58,013 nt of DNA from JAPXRI01 sp033813635 (GCA_033813635.1 JAPXRI010000014.1:1-58013), one strand, 5' to 3'; counted from the stretch's first letter, positions 1-9,101 are shown. Translations and numbers: made by a program. The notes: generated by a model not told the origin, from the sequence alone.

Positions 1-92
1 CGACGGACACCCTTGCTGTTCGGCTATGCGCTTCCCGCCACCGGGTGCGCTCGGGTCTTTCACCCGTTAGAACCTGCCCATGCCGGGCACAC
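1..92 (-). mobile_element. Group IIC intron, 5' end (truncated by window edge)
   Basis: Read on the minus strand from position 92, the sequence starts GTGTGCCCGGCATGGGC and continues with GGGTGAAAGACCCG and GCAAGGGTGTCCG. This is the start of domain I of bacterial group II introns, and matches from memory the 5' end of the Oceanobacillus iheyensis group IIC intron. The 5' splice site would lie between 93 and 92. The rest of the ribozyme and any reverse transcriptase lie outside the window. It sits four bases past the stem of a terminator hairpin, the usual target of group IIC introns. Identity is firm; activity and completeness cannot be judged. Confidence 0.85.
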
Positions 93-96
93 TAGT

Positions 97-139
97 AAAG
101 AGCTGATGCAAAGCGTTTGTGCATTTGCATCAGCTCTTT
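97..139 (-). terminator. Rho-independent terminator of the beta-galactosidase gene, intron insertion target
   Basis: A perfect 16-bp stem (97-112 pairs with 124-139) with an 11-base loop lies 16 bases beyond the beta-galactosidase stop codon. On the minus strand only three U residues remain before ACTAGT and the intron, as expected if the intron entered next to the U tract. The plus-strand side also carries a T run, so the hairpin could work in both directions. Confidence 0.8.
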
Positions 140-155
140 TTATGCCTAATACCGC

Positions 156-3100
156 TTAATACAGCGCGTCGAGCTCTGTATCCTCGGAGAAATAGGGCCT
201 TAGCCTGAACGCGAAGCTGAAGTGTTTCTCGCAGAAGCGGTAGCGCTCGGACATATAGGGCCCGCATGATGCGGTACCGATGCCGTGCTGGCGGTAGTCG
301 ATGTTGACAACCGTCTCCGGCCTGGCGACAAGCTCGTGGTCATGAGTGGCGTTCTGAAAATCCTGCGTCGTGTAGTGGTGCGCGGAGAACGAGAATTCCG
401 GCTTGCCGAGTATTGCGAGTCCCAGCCCGCGCCTGTCGGTGATGCCGGCGAAACGGGTGTTCGCGTGGCTGCCGTTTTCCTGGGGCATGATGTAGCGCTC
501 GGTGAGCTCGGAGACGTTCGCCTTGAACCTTCCGAAGCGCGCGGCGTTGAACTTGTCGATATAACTCTCGCCGGGTCCCCTGCCGAACCACTCCACCTTT
601 TCGCTGCCTTTGACGAGCATGAACTCGAACCCGAATCTCGGTAGGACCGGCATCTCGTCTCTGAGAGCGTCCGCCGACAGCGCGCACTCCAGCTCGCCTG
701 AGCCCCTGACCGTCCAGATGCATTTGACCCTGTAGAGCGGGCGCACGGTGAACGCGCTCAGAACATACACGCCCTCGAAGACGGCGGACGCGTCCGACTG
801 CTCCGTGAGCGCAAAGCGCTCAAGCCTCGAGCCGACATGCTCGAGCCTCTCGCCGCGCCAGAGGTTGTAATCCGGCCGGTCATTGTCGATCCAGGCTCTG
901 TTGAGGTTGAACCTAAACGGCGAGGCTAAAAGCTCCGTCCCGTTGAAAACCACGGAGCTTAAAAGCCCGGTGTCCTTTGAAAAGCTGTACGAGAAATCTT
1001 CGCCGGCAACCCGCACCGCCGCGCCGTTGTCGTCGATCCGGAGCGGAACGGTTGCCGCGTGCTTTTTCTCCGGGAGATTTTCCCCGCGGCCGGCAAGGGT
1101 AAACTGCGTAAACGAAATCTCGTAGCCCTTTCTCTCATACCATGTGTCGCGGTTTAAAACAAACGAGACCGTCAGGTGGTATTCCGAACCGTCCGGCTCC
1201 TCCGGATAGGTGTAGGGCACGTCGAAATAGCGGGTCTTCCCCGGCTCTATGCCGGCAAGCGTGCCGAGCTCGCCCTGTTCGACGAGCTTTCCGTTTTTCG
1301 TTACGCGCCAGTAGGCGTCGATGTCGTCCAGATTCGCGAAAAATCTGAGATTCTTAATCGCTATCCTGCCCTTTTGAAGCCTCACCGCGTTCGCCTTAAC
1401 CGGTTCGTACGCCTTTTTGACCTCCATCAAACCCGAACGGGCCTTTCTGTCCGGCGAGACGAGCCCGTCGACGCAGAAATTGCCGTCGTTCGGGACATCG
1501 CCGAAGTCGCCGCCGTAGAAGAATTTCTCCATCCCGTCCTCGCCGCGTACGCGGATGGCGTGGTCCGCCCACTCCCATATGCAGCCGCCCATCGAGCTCT
1601 CCTCGCTGTAGAACGCGTTCATATAGTCCGCCATGTCGCCGTTCGAGTTGCCCATCGAGTGCGAATACTCGCAGAGGAAGAACGGCCTGCCCTTATGGGT
1701 CTCGCACATCTCATGTATCTGCTCGTGGTGCGTATACATCCGACTGACAATGTCAAGGCACAGCGCGTCGTATCCGCCCTCGTAATGCACGGGTCTTGTG
1801 TCGACCGAGTGCAGGTAGTCCGCCATCGCGACGTGGTTCGCGCCGAATTGCGACTCGTTGCCCAGCGACCAGACAATCACGCTGGCGTGGTTTTTGTCCC
1901 GCTCGTACATGCGCGCGCAGCGGTCCAGATACGCCATTTTGTAATCCGGGCGGTTCGAGGTGAACTTATCCTCATCCTCCCTTAACACGTGGCAGCCGTG
2001 GCTCTCTATGTCGCACTCGTCGATTACGAAAAAGCCGTATTCGTCGCAGAGGTCGAGAAAACGCGGGTCGTTGATATAGTGCGAGGTACGTATCGCCGTG
2101 ATATTGTGGCGGCGCATCTCGATCAGGTCTTTTTTCATATCGCCCAGACTGACGGTGTGGCCGCTGTCCGGGTTGGTGTCGTGGCGGTTAACGCCCCTTA
2201 TTTTGACCGGAACGCCGTTGACGCAGAAAATTCCGTCCTTAATCTCGACTTTTCTGAAGCCCACCTTAAAGGCAAGCGCCTCAAGGGTTATCCCCTCCCT
2301 TTTCAGCTCGCAGACGAGGGTGTAAAGCCTCGGAAGCTCGTTCGACCAGGGTAATACGCCGGGCACGCTGAAAACGGTGTTTTTATCCGCCGCCGACTCC
2401 TTTTCCCCGACGGCGCTGCCTGCGGGATCGTAGAGCGTCATTTTCAGGACAACACCCGAAAGGTCCTTGCCCTCGACGGCCGGCGTCACCGTCAGCTCGC
2501 CGTCGGCGTAGTTGTTTACCAGGTCCGCCGTCAGCTTGACGTCGCGGAGCATGATCCGGGGCCTCGCGAGCAGGCAGCAGTCCCTCCAGAGACCCGACAT
2601 ACGCCACATGTCCTGGTCCTCGAGGTATGTCCCGTCGGAGTGCTTAATCACCATCAGCGCGATTCTGTTCTGCCCTTTTCTCAGATACGGCGTGATGTCG
2701 AATTCGCTCGGCAGGTGCGCGCCCTTGGAATAGCCGACGCGCTCGCCGTTAATAAATACAAAGAAAGCAGAGTCGACGCCCTCGAACCGCAGGTTGACAA
2801 GCATTCCGCCGAAGGACTCCGGCAGAACGAAATCGCGGACATAGAGCCCGGTGGGGTTGCTGTCCGGCACGAAGGGAGGGTCGGTCGGGATCGGGTAGTT
2901 TACGTTGGTATATACCGGTACGTCGTATTTTCCGGTCATCTGCCAGCAGGACGGAACGTCCGCGCTGTCCCAGCCGCTAAAATCGAAATCGTTCCCGGCA
3001 AAGTCTTCGGGCGCGTGTTCAGGCCTGTCGACCCACAGGAAATGCCATCTGCCGTTGAGGTTTTTATAGCGTTTCGAGCAGCCGCGTTTTCCGCACAGCG

Positions 3101-3206
3101 CGCTTGCGGCGTCCTGATAAGGGATGTAATACGAGCGCATCGGCAGCCTGTTGATTGCCAAAAGCTCAGGATTCTGCCATTCCTTTTCACGCGTATATTC
3201 CTTCAT
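156..3206 (-). CDS. Beta-galactosidase, glycoside hydrolase family 2
   Basis: A 1016-residue GH2 enzyme of the long LacZ type, which hydrolyses terminal non-reducing beta-galactosides. The order is N-terminal jelly-roll domain (roughly 50-220), immunoglobulin-like domain, TIM barrel, and a C-terminal beta-sandwich as in LacZ small-chain regions. The acid/base Glu is in SLGNESQFGANH and the nucleophile Glu in FLCEYSHSMGN. No signal peptide is seen, so the enzyme is probably cytoplasmic and acts on imported oligosaccharides. ATG at 3206 is chosen because AAGGAG lies 8 bases upstream; a GTG directly precedes it. It is the last gene of a minus-strand run after two sugar isomerases and an alpha-mannosidase, and is followed by a terminator. 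Other GH2 specificities cannot be excluded. Confidence 0.93.
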   Translation of the reverse strand: MKEYTREKEWQNPELLAINRLPMRSYYIPYQDAASALCGKRGCSKRYKNLNGRWHFLWVDRPEHAPEDFAGNDFDFSGWDSADVPSCWQMTGKYDVPVYTNVNYPIPTDPPFVPDSNPTGLYVRDFVLPESFGGMLVNLRFEGVDSAFFVFINGERVGYSKGAHLPSEFDITPYLRKGQNRIALMVIKHSDGTYLEDQDMWRMSGLWRDCCLLARPRIMLRDVKLTADLVNNYADGELTVTPAVEGKDLSGVVLKMTLYDPAGSAVGEKESAADKNTVFSVPGVLPWSNELPRLYTLVCELKREGITLEALAFKVGFRKVEIKDGIFCVNGVPVKIRGVNRHDTNPDSGHTVSLGDMKKDLIEMRRHNITAIRTSHYINDPRFLDLCDEYGFFVIDECDIESHGCHVLREDEDKFTSNRPDYKMAYLDRCARMYERDKNHASVIVWSLGNESQFGANHVAMADYLHSVDTRPVHYEGGYDALCLDIVSRMYTHHEQIHEMCETHKGRPFFLCEYSHSMGNSNGDMADYMNAFYSEESSMGGCIWEWADHAIRVRGEDGMEKFFYGGDFGDVPNDGNFCVDGLVSPDRKARSGLMEVKKAYEPVKANAVRLQKGRIAIKNLRFFANLDDIDAYWRVTKNGKLVEQGELGTLAGIEPGKTRYFDVPYTYPEEPDGSEYHLTVSFVLNRDTWYERKGYEISFTQFTLAGRGENLPEKKHAATVPLRIDDNGAAVRVAGEDFSYSFSKDTGLLSSVVFNGTELLASPFRFNLNRAWIDNDRPDYNLWRGERLEHVGSRLERFALTEQSDASAVFEGVYVLSAFTVRPLYRVKCIWTVRGSGELECALSADALRDEMPVLPRFGFEFMLVKGSEKVEWFGRGPGESYIDKFNAARFGRFKANVSELTERYIMPQENGSHANTRFAGITDRRGLGLAILGKPEFSFSAHHYTTQDFQNATHDHELVARPETVVNIDYRQHGIGTASCGPYMSERYRFCEKHFSFAFRLRPYFSEDTELDALY

Positions 3207-3221
3207 CACAAATTCTCCTTA

Positions 3222-4004
3222 TTAAAGAGATGCGTCGATCCGTCTCAGGAAATCCATCGCCTCGGTGCAATCGGCGATCGGATTGTCCCCGACCTCCCGC
3301 TCGATTGTCAGGAAACCGTGATAGCCGTTGTCCTTCAGCGCTTTCATCCACTTCGGGAAATCGACTTTGCCCTGGCCCAGCGGGACTTCCAGCCCGCCGG
3401 CCCCGGCTCTGGGAATACCGTCCTTTGCGTGGGTGTGCACGATATATTTTGCCACGGCTTCGACGCTGTCCGCGCCGTCCTTCGAGAACCCCGCCATCAC
3501 GAGGTTGGCCGGGTCGTAATTGACTCCGACGCCGCCCTCCAGCTCGTCGAGAAAACGTCTGAGCAGCGCGGTGCTCTCGGGGCCGGTCTCGACTGCGAAT
3601 GTAAGGCCGCGTTCCCTCGCCATTTTTCCGACTTTCAGCATAGTATCGCGCAGCGTCAGATATACCGGATGATTTTCGTCCTCCGGAATTTCTCCTATAT
3701 GGCCTGTGACCACTTTAACGCCGAGCGCCGCGGCGAAGTCGAATATATTCTCGGTCTGCTTTAGCTTTCTCTCGTTGTCTTCGGCCTTTGCATAGCCGCC
3801 GATCTCGCCGCAGACCGCCGAAACCTCGAGCCCGCTCGCCGCTATCATCTCGCGCAATTCGGCGGTACGCGCGGCCGGCATCGGCTCCTCTCCTCCGAAT
3901 CCCATCTGAAAACCGTCCGCCCCGATTTCGGCGGCCTTCACCAGCGCCTTGTCTAACGGGAGGCGCAGGCTGTCTATCATGATACCGATTTTAAAATTGC
4001 CCAA
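3222..4004 (-). CDS. Sugar phosphate isomerase/epimerase family TIM barrel
   Basis: A 260-residue protein of the AP-endonuclease-2/xylose-isomerase-like TIM-barrel superfamily. Metal-ligand type positions are visible in the order VETGPES (Glu), NYDPANL (Asp), IVHTHAKDG (His, His, Asp) and TIEREVG (Glu), which fits a divalent-metal sugar isomerase, epimerase or related lyase. The start is TTG at 4004, supported by GGAGG nine bases upstream; no ATG fits as well. It lies between another member of the superfamily (18 bases upstream) and the beta-galactosidase (15 bases downstream), so it is probably cotranscribed and handles a released sugar. The substrate cannot be read from the sequence. Confidence 0.85.
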   Translation of the reverse strand: MGNFKIGIMIDSLRLPLDKALVKAAEIGADGFQMGFGGEEPMPAARTAELREMIAASGLEVSAVCGEIGGYAKAEDNERKLKQTENIFDFAAALGVKVVTGHIGEIPEDENHPVYLTLRDTMLKVGKMARERGLTFAVETGPESTALLRRFLDELEGGVGVNYDPANLVMAGFSKDGADSVEAVAKYIVHTHAKDGIPRAGAGGLEVPLGQGKVDFPKWMKALKDNGYHGFLTIEREVGDNPIADCTEAMDFLRRIDASL

Positions 4005-4022
4005 TTCAAAATACCTCCGGAG

Positions 4023-4853
4023 CTATACTCCTATGCTTCTCAGATATTTTATGCTCTTCTCCGCGGCACCCCAGGGGTCTCCGTTGCAGTCGTCCTGCTC
4101 GACGATGAAGGCCTTCGTCCCGGAGGCGATGCCAGCGCGGATAATCGCGGGTATATCCTGCACGCCGCTGCCGACCGGGCGGAACGCGAAGGTCTTGACT
4201 TCCTCCGCTTTCTTTTCGCCGACGGCCTTGCCGTCTTTATCAATCAGCGCGTAGGCAGGCTCTTCGCTCTTTTTGCCTACAAAGTCCTTTAAGTGGATGA
4301 CCGGCGTTCTGCCGCGGTATTTTTCGATGTATTTGACCGGGTCATACTCCGCGTATTTCACCCAGCAGACGTCAAATTCGGGGCAGAGGCCCGGGATCTC
4401 TTCAAAGAGCCTGTCGTAGGCAAGCGTCCCGTCCGGCAGCTTATAGAACTCAAAATCGTGATTGTGGTACAACATCGTGATGTCTTTTTCGGAGAGCGCC
4501 TTCTGGGCTGCCGTAAACAGCTTTTTCGTCTCCTCAAATTTTTCTCCGCCCGGGCACCTCTCAACGGGCATCCACGGGATTGCCAGGTATTTGACACCCA
4601 GCTCAACGTGGTATTTGACCGCGCCCTCAAGGTCGTTTTCGAAGTTTTCGAGGCCGTAATGCGTGCTGAGTGTTTCAAGGCCGCTCTCCGCGCACATCTT
4701 TTTGATTTCCGCCGCGCTGTAGCCGTAATAGCCCGCGAATTCGACGCCGTCGTAGCCGAGCTTTTTGACCTTCTCAAGCGTTCCGGCTAAATCGTTGCCG
4801 ACAACATCCCTGACCGTATAGAGCTGAAGTCCAACAGGTACTTTTTCTGACAT
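4023..4853 (-). CDS. Sugar phosphate isomerase/epimerase family TIM barrel
   Basis: A 276-residue protein of the same TIM-barrel superfamily as its downstream neighbour but only distantly similar. It has the typical opening (VGLQLYTVRD) and metal-site segments YHNHDFEF, EFDVCWVKYAEYDP, VIHLKDF and IVEQDD. Proteins of this subgroup are usually annotated as sugar phosphate isomerase/epimerase or inosose-dehydratase-like; no specific reaction is assigned. ATG at 4853 has AGGTGA six bases upstream; the reading frame stays open eight codons further up. It is second in the minus-strand run after the alpha-mannosidase, separated by a 124-base spacer that may hold processing or promoter signals. Confidence 0.85.
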   Translation of the reverse strand: MSEKVPVGLQLYTVRDVVGNDLAGTLEKVKKLGYDGVEFAGYYGYSAAEIKKMCAESGLETLSTHYGLENFENDLEGAVKYHVELGVKYLAIPWMPVERCPGGEKFEETKKLFTAAQKALSEKDITMLYHNHDFEFYKLPDGTLAYDRLFEEIPGLCPEFDVCWVKYAEYDPVKYIEKYRGRTPVIHLKDFVGKKSEEPAYALIDKDGKAVGEKKAEEVKTFAFRPVGSGVQDIPAIIRAGIASGTKAFIVEQDDCNGDPWGAAEKSIKYLRSIGV

Positions 4854-4977
4854 GGTTCTCACCTTGAAGCCGCTCACGTTTTCCCGCGTGAACGGGCCTT
4901 TCCTTTCATAAGATTAAAATATTTCGAAACCGGAGGGAGCCGGCCGCGCCGGTCCCCCGCGGGTGCAAAAATGACTG

Positions 4978-7900
4978 TTACAGATTGATTCTGAAGGTTT
5001 TGATCTCGTAGGGCGTGAATTCAAAGGTAAAGGTATCGCCCGACGGAGTCACCTTTCCGATGCTCTTTTCGAGCAGATCCGTCTCGGCCACGGCGGACGG
5101 CGCGAAGGCGAGCTTTACGGATGCGCTGCCGCGGTTTCCGTTGCACTCGTAGAAGCGCATCACTAAGCCGTTTCCGTCCTCTGCGGGCTTGAGCGTATCG
5201 AGGATGACGTTCTCATTGTCGACGGTGGCAAAGCTCTTTCCGGACCCGGAAGCCGCTTCGGCCTCCGACACGCCGAAGACAAACGCCTTATTGTTGAGCT
5301 CGTGGCCCTTCCTCGCGGTCCCGGCTGCGCGCCAGTCGCCCGTGTGTGGGTAGAGCGAGTAGTTGATCTCGTGCTCGCCGAGGTCCGCCAGCGGATCCGG
5401 GCTCGTCGTGCCGCGGAGCAGCGTAATGCCGATCGTGTTGTCGACGCAGTTGTGGCCGTATTTGCAGTCGTTCAGTACGGACACGCCGTAGTCGCCCTCG
5501 GACAGGTCGGCGAATTTATGGGCGCAGACCTCGAACTTCGATTGTTCGTAGGGGTTGTTCGCGATCGACGGGCGCAGGAACGTGCCGAAGCCGACCTCGT
5601 AGGCCGCGTACTGGCTCTTCACGTTCGCCGGGAAGTAGACGCGCATCACCTTATGCCGCTCCGCCCAGTCAATCTTGGTCTTAAAGTCTATCACTGATGA
5701 ATCCTTGTAGATTACGATATCCTGGTGAATCGCGCATTTTTCCTCGGTTTTTTCTACACCGATCACCACGCGCATCGGGCTGTTCTCCTTAACGCAGAGC
5801 TTGACGTTCCAGTCGACGTCCACGGGGCGGTCCATATAGATATCGTAGATGTTCCACGCGTCCTCGCTCTGGGGACCGTCTCTGAAAAGCCGGATATCGT
5901 TCGCGGGAGCCGCCAGCGCCTCGCGGGAGGCCGCCTTGTCATAAACGCTCGTTACGCGCCCTTTGTCGTCGATCTTGACGATAAAGCCCTTTGTCTCTAC
6001 AACGTAGGAGCCGTTTTCCTCTTTTATCTCTGCGGCTTTGCCGGAAACAGCGGCCGCTTTCTTTAGCTGATAGGCCTTGAAGCCGAGGGCCGGGAGCTTA
6101 TCGGCCTGGAAGACGACCTTGGCCCTGTCGCCCGAAACCGTTATCTGGCACGGGACCGGAGCACCGTTCTCGTCGCAGACCGTCTCGCCGTTCTTAACGA
6201 GCGCGGCGTCGCACTCGTACTCGCAGACCGCGCTGCGCTCCCAGGAGAGGAAATTGAAGACCGCGATGAGCTTTCCGCCGAGCTTTTCGGTGATCGAATC
6301 GAAAAACTCCTTGGAGTACCGGAAAATGTCCGCGTAATTCTCTGCACAGTCCTCCGAGTAGACGGCGTTGATCGAGCTTCCCGGAAGGATATCGTGGAAC
6401 TGCATCAGGAGGATCTTCTTCCAGCCCTCGCGGATGCCGTTCCAGTCCGGCTTAATGCCGTGGGTCGAGGCTATCACGCCCAGCTTTTCGGCGTTCTGGT
6501 AGGTGATTTCCGCCACGCGGTTGTTGCGCTTGTTGTGCCCCTGGGTCGTCAGCGTGCCGCGGTGGGTCTCGATATAGAGCTCGCCGAACCAGGTGGGCAG
6601 CTCGCCGCGGATTTTCTCAAGGCGCTGGAAGTATTCGTCCGCCCTCTCCATACGCGTTCTCGGAAGTCCCGGGAAATCCTTAAGCCGACGGGCGTATTCG
6701 ATCATCTCGCGGGTCGGGCCGCCGCCGCCGTCGCCGTGGCCGTACGGGAAGATAACGTTGTCGGACTTGCCGTTCTGCAGGTTGTTGTTTTTTGCTTGCC
6801 TGAGCTGCGCCGGCGTCGGGTCGCCGTTGTAGGCGCCCGGGTTATAGGCGACCGAGGAGAGAATCTCGCTGCCGTCTAAGCCCTGCCATTTGAACATCCC
6901 GTAGGGGAAGCGGTTCTGATGCTGCCAGTGGAGCTTGTAGCTGTAGAAATACCTGGTACCGCTCTTTTTCAAAATCTGCGGCATGTTCGGCTGGAAGCCG
7001 AACGTGTCGGGCAGCCAGGCGACCTCGCTGCGGGTTCCGAGCTCCTTCTCGGCAAAATTGATCCCGTAGATCATCTGGCGCACAAGGGACTCGCCCGAGG
7101 TCACGTTGCAGTCGGATTCGACCCACATCGGGCCGACGGCCTCCCAGCGGCCTTCCTTCACGCGCTTTTTAATCTGCTCGAACACCTCGGGGTAGTATTT
7201 TTTCGTGTAGTCCATCAGCTGGAGCTGGCTGCAGGAGAACGTGAACTCGGGGAATTCGTCCATCAGGCGCAGCATGTTTGTAAACGAGTGCCCGCATTTG
7301 CGCACCGTGTCCTTAAGCTGCCAGAGCCAGGCGACGTCAATGTGCGTGTGTCCGATCAGGCTGATTATGCCGCGGACGTCGCCGTCGTCGATTTTGGCAA
7401 GGCCGTCGAGCAGAACCTTCTCTGCATTTCTGACACTTTTCCGAAGCGCCTCGCCTGTCAGGTCCAGATCCAGGTCCTTTATAGCGTTTTCGATCGCGTT
7501 GTTGACCTCAACCCGGATATGCACATTGTCGTTTTCGGGGGCCCGCTGCTCGAGCGCTAAAAACTCGTTGGCTATTTTATAGGTATAGTAGCAGCTCTCA
7601 ATAACCTTGTCCACCCGCTCGAAGCCGATCTCCGAGACGAAGGTGCGCTGGTGCCCGAAGGCCACTATCTCGAAGTCCACGGTCTTGCCGGCCCACTCCC
7701 TGCGCAGCGGCATACGCGAGCGGTTCCTGTCTATGCCGTGGTAGTGCTCGCCGTCTATCAGCAGAAATCCCTCGAAGTTCGGGATGACAACGCACAAATA
7801 GTCCTCGTAGTCGTCTCCTTTTTCGATTTTTTCGGGCATCTTCACGCTGCCCTTAATAAATGCCGTCCCCGGGGGCAGAATAGAATCCCGCCCGAGAGGT

Positions 7901-8040
7901 TTGAAATCACTGGTATAGTTGTACTTTTCCGGCGCGAGATAATCCGCCGTACGGTAACTCAGGTTTTCAATCGGCGTATACTTCACCCTGATCAGCCTGC
8001 TGAGGGTTTCGGATATCGCCTCAACCATCTGTCTGTCCAT
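4978..8040 (-). CDS. Alpha-mannosidase, glycoside hydrolase family 38
   Basis: A 1020-residue GH38 enzyme, full length for the family, which removes alpha-mannosyl residues with retention of configuration. The zinc-binding segment LIGHTHIDVAWLW and the nucleophile region WLPDTFGFQPNMPQ are intact. These are followed by the three-helix middle domain and the long beta-sandwich C-terminal half. There is no signal peptide. The chosen ATG (8040) lies seven bases after GGAGG; an overlapping upstream ATG directly abuts that site, and the frame is open for 25 further codons. A TTGCAA-N17-TATAAT promoter lies upstream. It leads the glycan operon with two isomerases and a beta-galactosidase, suggesting use of manno- and galacto-configured host or plant glycans. 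Confidence 0.95.
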   Translation of the reverse strand: MDRQMVEAISETLSRLIRVKYTPIENLSYRTADYLAPEKYNYTSDFKPLGRDSILPPGTAFIKGSVKMPEKIEKGDDYEDYLCVVIPNFEGFLLIDGEHYHGIDRNRSRMPLRREWAGKTVDFEIVAFGHQRTFVSEIGFERVDKVIESCYYTYKIANEFLALEQRAPENDNVHIRVEVNNAIENAIKDLDLDLTGEALRKSVRNAEKVLLDGLAKIDDGDVRGIISLIGHTHIDVAWLWQLKDTVRKCGHSFTNMLRLMDEFPEFTFSCSQLQLMDYTKKYYPEVFEQIKKRVKEGRWEAVGPMWVESDCNVTSGESLVRQMIYGINFAEKELGTRSEVAWLPDTFGFQPNMPQILKKSGTRYFYSYKLHWQHQNRFPYGMFKWQGLDGSEILSSVAYNPGAYNGDPTPAQLRQAKNNNLQNGKSDNVIFPYGHGDGGGGPTREMIEYARRLKDFPGLPRTRMERADEYFQRLEKIRGELPTWFGELYIETHRGTLTTQGHNKRNNRVAEITYQNAEKLGVIASTHGIKPDWNGIREGWKKILLMQFHDILPGSSINAVYSEDCAENYADIFRYSKEFFDSITEKLGGKLIAVFNFLSWERSAVCEYECDAALVKNGETVCDENGAPVPCQITVSGDRAKVVFQADKLPALGFKAYQLKKAAAVSGKAAEIKEENGSYVVETKGFIVKIDDKGRVTSVYDKAASREALAAPANDIRLFRDGPQSEDAWNIYDIYMDRPVDVDWNVKLCVKENSPMRVVIGVEKTEEKCAIHQDIVIYKDSSVIDFKTKIDWAERHKVMRVYFPANVKSQYAAYEVGFGTFLRPSIANNPYEQSKFEVCAHKFADLSEGDYGVSVLNDCKYGHNCVDNTIGITLLRGTTSPDPLADLGEHEINYSLYPHTGDWRAAGTARKGHELNNKAFVFGVSEAEAASGSGKSFATVDNENVILDTLKPAEDGNGLVMRFYECNGNRGSASVKLAFAPSAVAETDLLEKSIGKVTPSGDTFTFEFTPYEIKTFRINL

Positions 8041-8086
8041 CTTCATTCCTCCAGAACGTCTATTAGCCATATTTGGCATTATCCTG

Positions 8087-8115
8087 ATTATACCTTTACT
8101 ATCGGCATTTTGCAA
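8087..8115 (-). promoter_or_regulatory. Sigma-A promoter of the alpha-mannosidase operon
   Basis: On the minus strand TTGCAA (8115-8110) is followed after 17 bases by TATAAT (8092-8087). It lies 47 bases upstream of the alpha-mannosidase start and back to back with the -10 element of the divergent ROK gene, so the short region between may be a shared control site. Confidence 0.7.
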
Positions 8116-8178
8116 TAACGGACATGTATTTTTTTGCTAAATATTTAACCCGCGCGTATGGCAAATTACCATCCCTTA

Positions 8179-8187
8179 TGATATAAT
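8179..8187 (+). promoter_or_regulatory. Extended -10 element of the ROK kinase gene
   Basis: TGATATAAT is a consensus extended -10 element. A poor -35 is seen 17 bases upstream. Its right end is only eight bases before the proposed GTG start, so the transcript may be leaderless or nearly so. Confidence 0.55.
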
Positions 8188-8195
8188 TCTATCCG

Positions 8196-9101
8196 GTGAT
8201 TAGTTTGAAACAGAACGATTGCGTGCTCGCGCTGGATATCGGCGGCTCGAAAATCATGTGCGGAGCTGTGACCGCGGACGGTGAAATCCGCCGCGCGGTT
8301 AAAACCGCCCTGCCCTCCAAATACGGCGTCGGCGAGCTCTCGGCGGCTATTTTCTCCCTCACGGAGGACATCGCTTCCGAGTTTCGCTGCGCGGCCTGCG
8401 GAGTCGCCATCCCGGGCCTGGCCGACGCCGGCAGCGGGACCTGGGTTTACGCGCCCTACTCCGGCATATCGGACTTTAAAATCGCCCGGGTTTTGTCGGG
8501 CAGGCTTTCGATGCCCGTTTTCATCGAGAACGACGTAAACGCCTGCGCGGTCGGCGAGCGGCGCTTCGGCGCCTGCAGGGGCGTCGACGATTTTCTGTGG
8601 ATCACCGTCAGCAACGGGATTGGCGGAAGCGTGTTCTGCCGCGGCGAGCTCTATACCGGTTGCTGCGGAAACGCGGGCGAAATCGGCCATTTCAAGGTCG
8701 TCCCGGGCGGCAGGCTCTGCGGCTGCGGTGCCAGGGGCTGCCTCGAGGCCGAGGCGGCCGGTCCGGCGATCTCGGATAAATTCTATGAGCTCACCGGCAT
8801 CCGGGCGAGCGCGAAGGACATCGCGGAGCGGGCGAAAAACGGCGACGGGAACGCAAAGTCGGTCTACGAAAAAGCCGGCTATCTGATCGGCCTCGCGGCC
8901 GGAAACGCGGCAAACCTTATAAACCCGGCAAAGGTCATATTCGGCGGGGGCGTGTCGACGGATTTCGAGCTTCTGCGCCCCGGGCTTGAAAAAGGCGTCG
9001 CGGAGACGCTGTTCGCCGCGGCGAACAAAGCCGTCGCCTTCGAAAAAACCGCGCTCGGCTATAACGCCGCGCTGGTCGGCGCCGCGGCGCTCGCGCTTTA
9101 A
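8196..9101 (+). CDS. ROK family sugar kinase
   Basis: A 301-residue ROK protein that probably phosphorylates a hexose or amino sugar with ATP in the cytoplasm. The N-terminal phosphate-binding segment LALDIGGSKIMCGAV, the IENDVNACAVGE region carrying the catalytic Asp, and the zinc-binding ROK signature GHFKVVPGGRLCGCG plus GCLEAEA are all present. There is no N-terminal helix-turn-helix, so it is a kinase rather than an XylR/NagC repressor. The GTG at 8196 has no visible ribosome binding site and lies just after a -10 element; TTG three codons on is an alternative. It is the first of four plus-strand genes, followed 58 bases later by a SIS-HAD fusion. Its substrate could be glucose, mannose, fructose or N-acetylmannosamine. 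Confidence 0.88.
   Translation: MISLKQNDCVLALDIGGSKIMCGAVTADGEIRRAVKTALPSKYGVGELSAAIFSLTEDIASEFRCAACGVAIPGLADAGSGTWVYAPYSGISDFKIARVLSGRLSMPVFIENDVNACAVGERRFGACRGVDDFLWITVSNGIGGSVFCRGELYTGCCGNAGEIGHFKVVPGGRLCGCGARGCLEAEAAGPAISDKFYELTGIRASAKDIAERAKNGDGNAKSVYEKAGYLIGLAAGNAANLINPAKVIFGGGVSTDFELLRPGLEKGVAETLFAAANKAVAFEKTALGYNAALVGAAALAL

Noticed and set aside
1..92. A tRNA or other housekeeping RNA at the left edge
   Set aside because: There is no cloverleaf; the minus strand matches the start of a group IIC intron much better.
1176..1985. A 269-codon plus-strand frame inside the beta-galactosidase gene
   Set aside because: It is the mirror of conserved GH2 catalytic sequence, with no start signals.
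8196..9101. ROK protein as a transcriptional repressor of the divergent mannosidase operon
   Set aside because: There is no helix-turn-helix domain before the ATP-binding start; the length fits a plain kinase.
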